From contig JAEDNF010000092.1 in assembly GCA_016302655.1 (NCBI GenBank), forward strand, positions 1 through 6,593: DNA of 6,593 nucleotides, given 5' to 3'. Each line of letters begins with the position of its first letter. Position 1 is the first letter of the stretch. Made by a program: the position numbers and the translations under genes. Shown here piece after piece: positions 1 through 5,574 of this stretch. The DNA comes from Oscillospiraceae bacterium. GTDB taxonomy: Bacteria > Bacillota > Clostridia > Oscillospirales > Ruminococcaceae. Below the pieces are notes generated by a model. That model was not told where the DNA came from. It was given only the letters and a program-made list of their open reading frames with translations, and did not search any database.

Positions 1-445
1 CTTTTATATAGCTTTCCGCCGATTTTTTATCTCCGATATATCCGCCTGCAGTAGTTATATAGCAAAGCTGTTTTGCACGGCACATAGATACACATTCGCC
101 CTTTTCATAGCGGAAGGTAAGAGAGTTTACGCAGATGTGTTCAAAAAACACCTTGACCGATGACGGAAAAGAGCAGTCCCAGTAGGGCGCACCGATAAGT
201 ATTGCGTCTGCTTCGGCAAAAGCTCTTGCGGCAAAGTATCGGTCGGAGGAAAAGTCCTTGTTCATTATGTCCTTGTCACGCTGAACCAACATTTCGTATG
301 AGAAGCTTCTCATATCGGATTTTATCGGATCGATTTCTGTGACATCGACATCACATTGCTCGCTTAAGAGTCTGATGTATTCTTTGCACAGGGCGAGAGT
401 CCTTGACTGCGGACGAACGCAGGCATTTACAAATAAAAGCTTCAT
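1..445 (-). CDS. Flavodoxin-fold NAD(P)H:FMN oxidoreductase (AzoR/FMN_red-like), 3' end cut by window edge
   Basis: The frame is open from ATG (445) to the left edge, giving 148 residues of a protein whose family is usually about 180-210 long. The start is fixed by an ideal ribosome binding site, TAAGGAGG, just upstream. Seen: an N-terminal beta strand MKLLFVNACVRP followed by Q-S-R-T (13-16), the phosphate-binding loop position of flavodoxin-like reductases. A second block GAPYW (85-89) is followed by SSVKVFFEHI, and then TFRY (110-113) and TTAGGY (131-136). This order matches the azoreductase / flavodoxin_2 group, in which FMN sits over the A-P-x-[WYN] loop and a Gly-rich loop. Such enzymes move hydride from NAD(P)H through FMN to quinones, azo dyes or similar acceptors in the cytoplasm. 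The substrate is not predictable. It is the last visible gene of a three-gene operon; the stop codon of the preceding gene overlaps its ribosome binding site, so translation is probably coupled. Confidence 0.85.
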   Translation of the reverse strand, partial: MKLLFVNACVRPQSRTLALCKEYIRLLSEQCDVDVTEIDPIKSDMRSFSYEMLVQRDKDIMNKDFSSDRYFAARAFAEADAILIGAPYWDCSFPSSVKVFFEHICVNSLTFRYEKGECVSMCRAKQLCYITTAGGYIGDKKSAESYIK

Positions 446-454
446 ATTTCCTCC

Positions 455-1147
455 TTAATTTTTCAGCAGAGCTTTTTTCTGCTTATGGTCGGGCATATAT
501 TTTTCCAGTTCGTTATAGAAATCTGCGCTGTGGTCGGCGTGCAGAAAATGCGTGAACTCGTGGGCAACAACATACTCGCAGGCAGGAAGCGGACGCTCCA
601 TAAGCCGCACGCTGAATGTAAGTATATTCTTTGACGGTATACAGCTTCCCCATCTTGAACGCATATTCTTTACTTTTATTATAGGGAAATTGCTCACATA
701 TCTGTAAAAATATTCGTCATAGGCTTTGCGGCACAGCTTTGTCATAAGCGTTAAGCATTGCTCCTTCAGCCATTTGCCGAACACCTTTTCTATAAGTACC
801 GTATTCTCGGTATCGGTAACGCCTACGGTGATTATTCCGCCGCTTTCCGTAACGGAGTTTTTGTCGGCTTTGGTTATTTGCAGAGTGTAGGTTGTGCCGA
901 GCAGAGTAAGCTTTTCACCGCTTGTAAAAGTGATCTTCTCTTTCTTTGTTGTGTATTTATCGACAGCGTTTAATATACATTCCGCCTTTTGGTGCATAAA
1001 ACGCTCAATCTCGGCAATAGTTACTCGGCTGTTTGCGGATACGCTGACAGAGCCGTCTGTTCTTATCCGTATATTAAGATTCTTTACTCGTTTTCTGTTA
1101 AGCTCGTATGTTATTTCTCTATTGCAAAGAACTATCGTTCTTGTCAT
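455..1147 (-). CDS. YgjP-like zinc metallopeptidase domain protein (DUF45 / SprT-like fold)
   Basis: 230 residues, normal for the family. Near the C-terminus lies the zinc site HEFTH (196-200), with H196 and H200 as ligands and E197 as the general base. It is followed by ADH (204-206), whose H206 is the expected third ligand in the family pattern HExxH-x5-H. The conserved block R-S-R-W-G-S-C (163-169), the signature of the YgjP/DUF45 group, precedes it. The N-terminal half (about 1-120) is the usual beta-rich part starting with I-x-Y-x-[LIV]-x-R-x-x-x-K-N-[LM]. No signal peptide or membrane segment is visible, so it is cytoplasmic. The family is assigned as metal-dependent hydrolases; true substrates are mostly unknown, with SprT/Wss1 relatives acting on DNA-crosslinked proteins. 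ATG at 1147 overlaps the TGA of the upstream nitrilase gene by 4 nt (ATGA), and an AAGGA motif lies about 8-10 nt before it, so translational coupling is likely. Confidence 0.9.
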   Translation of the reverse strand: MTRTIVLCNREITYELNRKRVKNLNIRIRTDGSVSVSANSRVTIAEIERFMHQKAECILNAVDKYTTKKEKITFTSGEKLTLLGTTYTLQITKADKNSVTESGGIITVGVTDTENTVLIEKVFGKWLKEQCLTLMTKLCRKAYDEYFYRYVSNFPIIKVKNMRSRWGSCIPSKNILTFSVRLMERPLPACEYVVAHEFTHFLHADHSADFYNELEKYMPDHKQKKALLKN

Positions 1148-2022
1148 TTTCGTTTTTCCTTTCTTATGAAAGGTTCGTTTACCGTGCAGTCGGTCAGGAG
1201 TCCGTATTTTTCGGGACGGCGGAATGCGTTTGCGTGAACTTCCGTTTTTCTGTATTCTCTTATATCATCAATAGGGAAGTCGGCAAGGTATATTCCTTCC
1301 CGTTCTCCTGCCTCCAGTATCAGAGTATCTCTTGAACCGCTTTCATCTGCCCTGTAGACTATCCCGTCAAATGCAGTAGAATGGCCGTTGCAGTCGGGCT
1401 TGCCGTAGGGATAATTTACGGTAGCTATGCCGAGCATATTTTCAAACGCTCTCGCTCTTAGCTGTGAAATACGGTTTATCTCCATCGGACACGCATTCGG
1501 CACGAGTATCAGCTCTGCGCCTTTTAGCATAAGAAGCCTTGCGCTTTCGGGAAACTCCCGGTCATAGCATATCATTGCGCCTATCATAAGCTTTCCGCTT
1601 TTCGTGTCAAGCTCCGATACATAAAAATCCTCTCCCTGCCCGAGTACACGCTCGTCACCGAAGTCGCAGGTGTGAACCTTAGAATATGTCAGTACGCTTT
1701 CTCCGTGTCTGTCAAATACGGTGAGGGTATTTGTCGGAGCGTTTTCTCCTTTTGCAAGATAAGTAACACCGATTGCTATACCAAGTTCAGCCGCCGCAAG
1801 GCGAAATGCACCGAGATATTCCGAGTCGCTGTCAATAGCCAAGCGGCAAAGCTCGGCATTGTCTGACGGTATGTTGTAGCCACAGCTCCACATCTCAGGG
1901 AAGAGAGCAATATCTGCTCCCATAGCCGCCGCTTGTCTGCAGGCGGCTAAGCCTTTATCCATGTTCTTTTTAAGAGTATCTTCCGGCAAAAGCTGTAATA
2001 GTGCGACTTTTATACTGTTCAT
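1144..2022 (-). CDS. Nitrilase-superfamily carbon-nitrogen hydrolase
   Basis: 292 residues, full length for the CN_hydrolase family. All three catalytic residues are present: Glu43 in F-P-E-M-W, Lys115 in Y-S-K-V-H and Cys152 in I-C-Y-D-R-E-F-P-E. A helper glutamate, E131 in GQGEDF, is also in place. The enzyme would hydrolyse a non-peptide C-N bond (amide or carbamoyl) through a cysteine thioester, in the cytoplasm. The C-terminal block R-K-T-E-V-H-A-N-A-F-R-R-P occurs in the amidase/N-carbamoyl-hydrolase branch rather than in true nitrilases. The substrate cannot be read from sequence; omega-amidase or carbamoyl-amine hydrolase activity are options. It is the first gene of the operon. ATG at 2022 is preceded by a purine-rich GAAAGGAAAG about 10 nt away, a moderate site. 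It is separated from the mannanase gene by 97 nt containing a hairpin, so it may have its own promoter or receive read-through. Confidence 0.9.
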   Translation of the reverse strand: MNSIKVALLQLLPEDTLKKNMDKGLAACRQAAAMGADIALFPEMWSCGYNIPSDNAELCRLAIDSDSEYLGAFRLAAAELGIAIGVTYLAKGENAPTNTLTVFDRHGESVLTYSKVHTCDFGDERVLGQGEDFYVSELDTKSGKLMIGAMICYDREFPESARLLMLKGAELILVPNACPMEINRISQLRARAFENMLGIATVNYPYGKPDCNGHSTAFDGIVYRADESGSRDTLILEAGEREGIYLADFPIDDIREYRKTEVHANAFRRPEKYGLLTDCTVNEPFIRKEKRK

Positions 2023-2041
2023 TCTAAGAGCTTTCCTTTCT

Positions 2042-2055
2042 GCATAACGGTATGC
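2042..2055. promoter_or_regulatory. Near-palindrome upstream of the nitrilase operon
   Basis: A 14-bp element has arms GCATA and TATGC around ACGG; 6 of 7 base pairs are symmetric. It lies about 20 bp before the nitrilase start codon, on the far side of the mannanase terminator. The same GCATA/TATGC arms, with wider spacing, recur in the mannanase-esterase promoter region (3284-3301). It may be an operator or chance. I see no good -35/-10 pair here. Confidence 0.25.
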
Positions 2056-2075
2056 CGTACACCCGTAATGACAAA

Positions 2076-2104
2076 ACGCACTGCCGTCGGCATTGGCAGT
2101 GCGT
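2076..2104 (-). terminator. Intrinsic terminator-like hairpin after the mannanase gene
   Basis: Perfect 10-bp inverted repeat: ACGCACTGCC (2076-2085) and GGCAGTGCGT (2095-2104) around a 9-nt loop. On the minus strand the stem is followed by TTTGT, a short and imperfect U tract. It starts 16 nt past the mannanase stop codon (TAA at 2120-2122), so it most likely ends or attenuates that transcript before the nitrilase operon. Confidence 0.65.
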
Positions 2105-2119
2105 CGTTATCAAAACTTA

Positions 2120-3187
2120 TTACTCTATACTGTCATCTTCATCGGAATTTTCATCCGAAGCAAACACCGAGCATTCTGTTGAAGTTTTCTTTATTCCGTA
2201 TTCACCGTCAAACAGCGGCTTTCCCCATTCGGGATTGAGGTCTGTTCCTGCCCAGTCACGAGTGATGTCGAGATAGCTTACATCACTTCCGTTTCCTTTC
2301 CAGGACCAAGCAAGATAGCCGATGTTCTTTTCGGTGGAGTACTGCATAATTGTCTCTTCATCGACATTTCCGTCGCTGTGCTTATAGCCGAATTCGCCGA
2401 TAAGCAGGCACAGATCCTTGCTGATTGCCGTGTCGATAGTGTTCTTGATGACAGCTTCGTTCTTGCCTGCCGTACCGTACATATGAACTGCGAACATCGT
2501 GTTCTTGTCGGGATCGGCATCAAGTATCTCGTTTCCGTATTTCAGAACGCTGTCGGCACACTGTCCCCAGCCTGCGCTGTCAACAATGAGCGTGTTTTCA
2601 AGTCCTGCTTCTCTCAGCTTTTTAACGGCTGACAGATATGCGTCACGCCATACTTCAAGGTCTGAGAACGTACCGTACCACTCGTTAGCGATGTTTACAA
2701 TTACATATGCCTTGTTCTTGTTGAGCAGATCCTTCATCTCTATCCAGTAGTCAACTGCGTGCTCAAGATATGAGATTTCGTTCTTTCCTGCACCGTCGTG
2801 TATCTCTAAAACTGCAACGAGCTTATTGTTCTTGCAGTTTTTTATAAGGCTCTTGAGTTCGGCTCTTGTCACCTTGTCCCACTGGTCGCCGTCGGAGAGA
2901 ACAAGACGGACAGCATTACAGCCGTTATACTTTATACCCTCAAGGGCGTTTTTGGTGTTGTCTTTGAACCATGTGTAAGCGTGATTGACGCCTCTCATCA
3001 CAAATTCGTTGCCGAAGCCGTCGATAAGCTTTGTACCATCTACCTTGAAGCCTTCAGGCTCGGGTGCGGCGGGTGCGGATGATTCTACTGCCGATGAAGT
3101 GTCTGAGCTTGCCGCAGGTTCGCCGCTGCAGGCAACCGTGAAAATACATACTGCAAAAAGCAGGATAACTACAGCTAATTTCTTCAT
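2120..3187 (-). CDS. Secreted lipoprotein beta-mannanase, glycoside hydrolase family 5 (subfamily 8-like)
   Basis: 355 residues. Residues 1-20 are a lipoprotein signal peptide: KK, a hydrophobic core, then T-V-A-C with Cys20 as the lipidated residue (T at -3 is slightly unusual). A Ser/Ala/Pro/Glu-rich linker (21-45) leads to the catalytic (beta/alpha)8 barrel (46-340). Landmarks are MRGVNH (64-69), EIHD (128-131), NIANEW (165-170) with acid/base Glu169, HMY (235-237), IGEFG (263-267) with nucleophile Glu265, and AWSWKGN (293-299). From memory, the stretches VMRGVNH, AVDYWIEMKD and LAWSWKGN closely resemble bacterial GH5_8 endo-beta-1,4-mannanases of Bacillus type. It would cleave mannan or glucomannan backbones outside the membrane. 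The tail is acidic (DENSDEDDSIE) and no carbohydrate-binding module follows. The start is set by GGAAGGA before ATG. It is divergent from a CE2-type esterase, which fits a shared substrate. Confidence 0.9.
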   Translation of the reverse strand: MKKLAVVILLFAVCIFTVACSGEPAASSDTSSAVESSAPAAPEPEGFKVDGTKLIDGFGNEFVMRGVNHAYTWFKDNTKNALEGIKYNGCNAVRLVLSDGDQWDKVTRAELKSLIKNCKNNKLVAVLEIHDGAGKNEISYLEHAVDYWIEMKDLLNKNKAYVIVNIANEWYGTFSDLEVWRDAYLSAVKKLREAGLENTLIVDSAGWGQCADSVLKYGNEILDADPDKNTMFAVHMYGTAGKNEAVIKNTIDTAISKDLCLLIGEFGYKHSDGNVDEETIMQYSTEKNIGYLAWSWKGNGSDVSYLDITRDWAGTDLNPEWGKPLFDGEYGIKKTSTECSVFASDENSDEDDSIE

Positions 3188-3240
3188 ATTTTTTCCTTCC
3201 GTAACACAATTTGTTGAATTCAGTGCAATAAATTATTTTC

Positions 3241-3269
3241 ATTATACTAAATCCCGAGCAAATTGTCAA
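3241..3269 (-). promoter_or_regulatory. Consensus sigma-70/SigA promoter of the mannanase gene
   Basis: Read on the minus strand: TTGACA (3264-3269), a 17-bp spacer, then TATAAT (3241-3246). Both hexamers match the consensus 6/6 and the spacing is optimal. An A-rich run (3276-3283) just upstream of the -35 could act as an UP element. The predicted transcription start is near 3234, leaving a leader of about 47 nt. Confidence 0.88.
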
Positions 3270-3282
3270 TAACTATATTTTT

Positions 3283-3302
3283 TGCATAGAAAACCGTATG
3301 CA
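3283..3302. promoter_or_regulatory. Inverted repeat, candidate operator for the mannanase/esterase pair
   Basis: Perfect arms TGCATA (3283-3288) and TATGCA (3297-3302) are separated by 8 bp. It is centred about 58.5 bp upstream of the predicted mannanase start and about 96 bp upstream of the esterase start. That position suits an activator of the mannanase. A second, overlapping dyad lies at 3290-3320: AAAACCGTAT pairs with ATACGTTTT, with one unpaired C. No regulator gene for it is in the window. Confidence 0.4.
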
Positions 3303-3353
3303 GTAAAGAATATACGTTTTTCTAACAATGTCGGGAAAAGTTTAAATACTCCC

Positions 3354-3382
3354 TTGCGGTTATCGGTCTTTTATGTTACAAT
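3354..3382 (+). promoter_or_regulatory. Extended -10 promoter of the esterase gene
   Basis: TTGCGG (3354-3359, 3/6 to consensus), a 17-bp spacer, then TACAAT (3377-3382, 5/6) preceded by TG one base earlier (3374-3375), which makes an extended -10. The predicted start is near 3389, giving a leader of about 40 nt. The poor -35 suggests weaker or activator-assisted expression compared with the consensus promoter facing the other way. Confidence 0.7.
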
Positions 3383-3387
3383 ATATA

Positions 3388-3406
3388 AGTCATTTGTAAG
3401 ATGACT
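3388..3406 (+). promoter_or_regulatory. Inverted repeat at the 5' end of the esterase transcript
   Basis: Arms AGTCAT (3388-3393) and ATGACT (3401-3406) surround a 7-nt loop. It spans about -1 to +18 of the predicted transcript, so it could be a repressor operator or a stem at the extreme 5' end of the mRNA. The ribosome binding site GGAGGT (3415-3420) lies just downstream and stays free. Confidence 0.4.
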
Positions 3407-3428
3407 ATAATTACGGAGGTAAAATTAA

Positions 3429-4664
3429 ATGAAATACGCAAAACCATTATCGGCAATCTGCGCATTTGCGCTTGTTTCCTGTATGATATCGGGATGCACG
3501 GGCGAAAACAATTCATCGGAGGGAAATATGACATCATCACAGATATCACAGACAGAGGAAAACTCAGAACAGCTTAATTCGGAAACTAAGACCGGTACTA
3601 CAGCGGTGCTTACAACCGACACCGCAAAGCTTGTCGGCAGGACCTATCTTGATGACGACACGCTCTGGGCGGCTTTTTCGGGAGCAGGAGCAGAATTTGT
3701 CTATACGGGCAAGAAGCTCGAAATAACTATAGTGGGAGATAATGCGGCTACTGCAGGTAACGCCGATAATCAAGCGAGAGTAGGCATATATGTTGACGGC
3801 GAGAGAGTCGTTGACGATATGCTTGATAGCAAGGAAAAGACCTATACCGCATTTGAAAGCGACGAGGCGAAAAGCGTTACGGTTCAGATAATAAAGTTGT
3901 CGGAATGTGCAATGTCCACTTTCGGAATTAAGCCCATAAAGCTTGCCGAAGGCGAGAAGATAGAGCCTACAGCGGCAAAGGATCTTAAGATAGAATTTAT
4001 CGGCGACTCTATTACCTGCGGCTACGGTGTAGATGACGAGGATAAGGAACATCACTTCAAAACATCTACCGAAGATGTCACAAAAGCATATGCCTACAAG
4101 ACCGCACAGCAGCTCAACGCCGATTACAGCATAGTATCAATAAGCGGATACGGAGTTATCTCCGGCTATACTGCCAACGGAAAGAAAGTTGAGGCACAGA
4201 CCATTCCTCAGTATTATGACAAGCTGGGATTCTCTTATAACAGATTTGCCGACAGCATGGAGGTAGCTTCTCTTGAGTGGGATTTCAGCAACTATACTCC
4301 CGATGTGGTTGTAATAAATCTCGGAACCAATGATGCTTCATACGCAAAGACTAATGAGAAGAAGGCTGAATTTGAAGAAGGATACATAGAGTTTTTGAAG
4401 AAGGTGCGCTCTCACAATCCCGATGCGTTCATCTTCTGTGCATACGGCGTAATGGGAGTGGATCTCTCAACGAACATAAGGAATGCTATTAAGGAATACA
4501 CAAATCAGACAGGCGATGAGAGAATTCAGTACTGTAGGCTTGAAATGCAGAACGAAGCAGAGGACGGTATTGCGGCAGACTGGCATCCGTCGGCAAAAAC
4601 GCATGACAAGTGCGCCGAGCAGGTTGTAGCTAAGATAAAAGAGTGTTATCTTGATAAAGAATAA
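3429..4664 (+). CDS. Secreted lipoprotein SGNH acetyl-esterase, carbohydrate esterase family 2-like
   Basis: 411 residues. The signal peptide (1-22) ends in a textbook lipobox I-S-G-C with Cys23 lipidated. A Ser/Glu/Thr/Asn-rich linker (24-60) follows. Residues about 66-175 form the N-terminal domain typical of CE2 (beta-sandwich), and 186-405 the SGNH hydrolase domain. Block I is IEFIGDSITCGYG with nucleophile Ser194; a glycine block SISGYGV (237-243) follows; block III is INLGTND (296-302) with Asn301 for the oxyanion hole; block V is D-W-H-P-S (384-388) with catalytic His386. The two-domain order and the G-D-S-I-T-x-G-Y-G motif match CE2 acetyl-esterases, which in studied cases remove O-acetyl groups from xylan or, preferentially, glucomannan. 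It would act on the outer surface. ATG 3429 has GGAGGT 8 nt upstream. Divergent from the mannanase, so joint attack on acetylated mannan is inferred, not shown. Confidence 0.88.
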   Translation: MKYAKPLSAICAFALVSCMISGCTGENNSSEGNMTSSQISQTEENSEQLNSETKTGTTAVLTTDTAKLVGRTYLDDDTLWAAFSGAGAEFVYTGKKLEITIVGDNAATAGNADNQARVGIYVDGERVVDDMLDSKEKTYTAFESDEAKSVTVQIIKLSECAMSTFGIKPIKLAEGEKIEPTAAKDLKIEFIGDSITCGYGVDDEDKEHHFKTSTEDVTKAYAYKTAQQLNADYSIVSISGYGVISGYTANGKKVEAQTIPQYYDKLGFSYNRFADSMEVASLEWDFSNYTPDVVVINLGTNDASYAKTNEKKAEFEEGYIEFLKKVRSHNPDAFIFCAYGVMGVDLSTNIRNAIKEYTNQTGDERIQYCRLEMQNEAEDGIAADWHPSAKTHDKCAEQVVAKIKECYLDKE

Positions 4665-4682
4665 ACGGTAAACAAAGACATA

Positions 4683-4716
4683 AACCCCGGAAAGATGTGA
4701 CAGTCTTTCCGGGGTT
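4683..4716 (+). terminator. Intrinsic terminator after the esterase gene
   Basis: Perfect 13-bp stem: AACCCCGGAAAGA (4683-4695) pairs with TCTTTCCGGGGTT (4704-4716) around an 8-nt loop. It lies 18 nt after the TAA stop. The following GCTGTTTTATC gives a delayed U tract. On the other strand the stem is followed by TATGTCTTTG, so it could also stop the facing ferredoxin transcript, but less well. Confidence 0.85.
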
Positions 4717-4735
4717 GCTGTTTTATCGGATACCT

Positions 4736-4770
4736 TGAACCCTCACAGATGCCCGATATTTTAGGGTTCA
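4736..4770. repeat. Isolated inverted repeat between converging genes
   Basis: TGAACCCT (4736-4743) and AGGGTTCA (4763-4770) form perfect 8-bp arms around a 19-nt centre. No U tract follows on either strand, so it is not a standard terminator. It sits in the 80-nt interval between the esterase terminator and the ferredoxin stop codon. It may be a 3'-end stem for the ferredoxin mRNA, a protein-binding site or a relic of an insertion. Confidence 0.4.
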
Positions 4771-4796
4771 GATTTCAATGGCGTTTCTGCAAGCGA

Positions 4797-5480
4797 CTAA
4801 TTAATTATTCTTCCATCGGTTGAGATTGTAACTACCTGCCATGGGATGAATTTTCCGCTTGCCCTCAGCGCACTTTTTGCGGCATTTTCAAGTCCTCCGC
4901 AGCAAGGCACTTCCATACGGACAACGGTCACGCTTTTGATATCGTTCACCGAAATGATCTGGGTCAGTTTTTCGGCATAATCTCCTTCATCCAGCTTCGG
5001 ACAGCCGATCAGCGTGATGTGATTACGGATAAACTCATTATGGAAGTTTCCGTAGGCAAACGCCGTGCAGTCAGCGGCAATAAGAAGATTTGCGCCGTCA
5101 AAATACGGAGCGTTGACCGGCACAAGCTTGATTTGGACAGGCCATTGTGAAAGCTGACTTGGAACCGTATCGGTGTGACAGACTGCGGTTTCACGGCGAA
5201 TTGCTTTTGAATGCGTTCCGGGACAACCACAAGGAAGCGTGCCGTGAGCTTTTGCCGCCTTAACCGCCGCTTCATTGTAAGCAGGCGCTTCACGCTCTTC
5301 AAAAGAAATCGCATTTGTCGGGCAGGCAGGGAGACAGTCGCCGAGTCCGTCGCAGTAGTCCTCACGCGTTAACTTCGCCTTGCCGTCAACCATCTGAATA
5401 GCGCCCTCGTGACAGGCAGCCGCACAAGCTGAGCATCCATTGCATTTTTCTTCATTGATTTTAATTATTTTTCTTAACAT
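4797..5480 (-). CDS. 4Fe-4S dicluster ferredoxin-type protein with Cys-rich C-terminal domain
   Basis: 227 residues. The ATG at 5480 is chosen over an in-frame TTG at 5507 because AGGAGGAAC lies 8 nt before the ATG and nothing suitable precedes the TTG. The N-terminus holds a ferredoxin domain. The first motif is C13-x2-C16-x2-C19-x3-C23. The second is C43-x5-C49-x3-C53-P, where Leu46 sits at the place of one cysteine ligand. The remaining 150 residues carry more cysteines in short motifs: P-C-G-C-P (83-87), A-D-C-T (136-139), I-G-C-P-K (158-162) and V-P-C-C-G-G (191-196). These could bind another cluster or a partner redox centre. There is no signal peptide or membrane segment, so it is a cytoplasmic electron carrier or small Fe-S enzyme. 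Proteins of this type occur in Clostridia next to Crp/Fnr regulators, as here; I recall some lying by hydroxylamine reductase (hcp), which is absent from this window. The exact role is unknown. Confidence 0.87.
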   Translation of the reverse strand: MLRKIIKINEEKCNGCSACAAACHEGAIQMVDGKAKLTREDYCDGLGDCLPACPTNAISFEEREAPAYNEAAVKAAKAHGTLPCGCPGTHSKAIRRETAVCHTDTVPSQLSQWPVQIKLVPVNAPYFDGANLLIAADCTAFAYGNFHNEFIRNHITLIGCPKLDEGDYAEKLTQIISVNDIKSVTVVRMEVPCCGGLENAAKSALRASGKFIPWQVVTISTDGRIIN

Positions 5481-5519
5481 TTTGTGTTCCTCCTGTTTGT
5501 TTAACAATGTTACAAGCTG

Positions 5520-5525
5520 ATTATA
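5520..5525 (-). promoter_or_regulatory. -10 element of the ferredoxin gene, no matching -35
   Basis: On the minus strand the hexamer is a perfect TATAAT, but nothing resembling TTGACA occurs 16-18 bp upstream. The predicted start is about 5513, leaving a 32-nt leader with AGGAGG. Lack of a -35 is typical of activator-dependent promoters. A competing candidate uses TATAAT at 5543-5548 with TTCACC (5566-5571, 4/6), 17 bp apart. Confidence 0.55.
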
Positions 5526-5548
5526 CTACAACCAACCTGTAAATTATA

Positions 5549-5560
5549 TTGAATTTTCAA
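5549..5560. promoter_or_regulatory. Candidate Crp/Fnr-family binding palindrome
   Basis: TTGAA-TT-TTCAA, a perfect dyad with a 2-bp centre. Its centre (5554.5) lies 41.5 bp upstream of the predicted ferredoxin transcription start, the standard class II activator position, and 14 bp before the ATG of the Crp/Fnr-family gene. It is shorter than the E. coli FNR site (TTGAT-N4-ATCAA), so the match is by arrangement and half-site style only. A second small dyad, TTGTT-T-AACAA, lies at 5497-5507. Confidence 0.45.
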
Positions 5561-5574
5561 CAAACGGTGAAATT

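Noticed and set aside
2278..2523. 81-residue minus-strand open frame within the mannanase
   Set aside because: It is an out-of-frame shadow with low-complexity Ser/Thr/Arg content inside a gene with intact catalytic residues.
3406..3411. TATAAT as a -10 of the esterase gene
   Set aside because: It lies only 3 nt before the ribosome binding site, has no -35 at the right distance and would leave almost no leader; the TACAAT at 3377-3382 fits better.
3564..4055. 163-residue open frame on the minus strand inside the esterase gene
   Set aside because: It is a shadow of the CE2-type esterase, which has all family motifs; the antisense product resembles no family I know.
5481..5507. TTG start adding nine residues to the ferredoxin protein
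   Set aside because: AGGAGG lies inside this extension, 8 nt before ATG 5480, so it serves the ATG; no ribosome binding site precedes the TTG.
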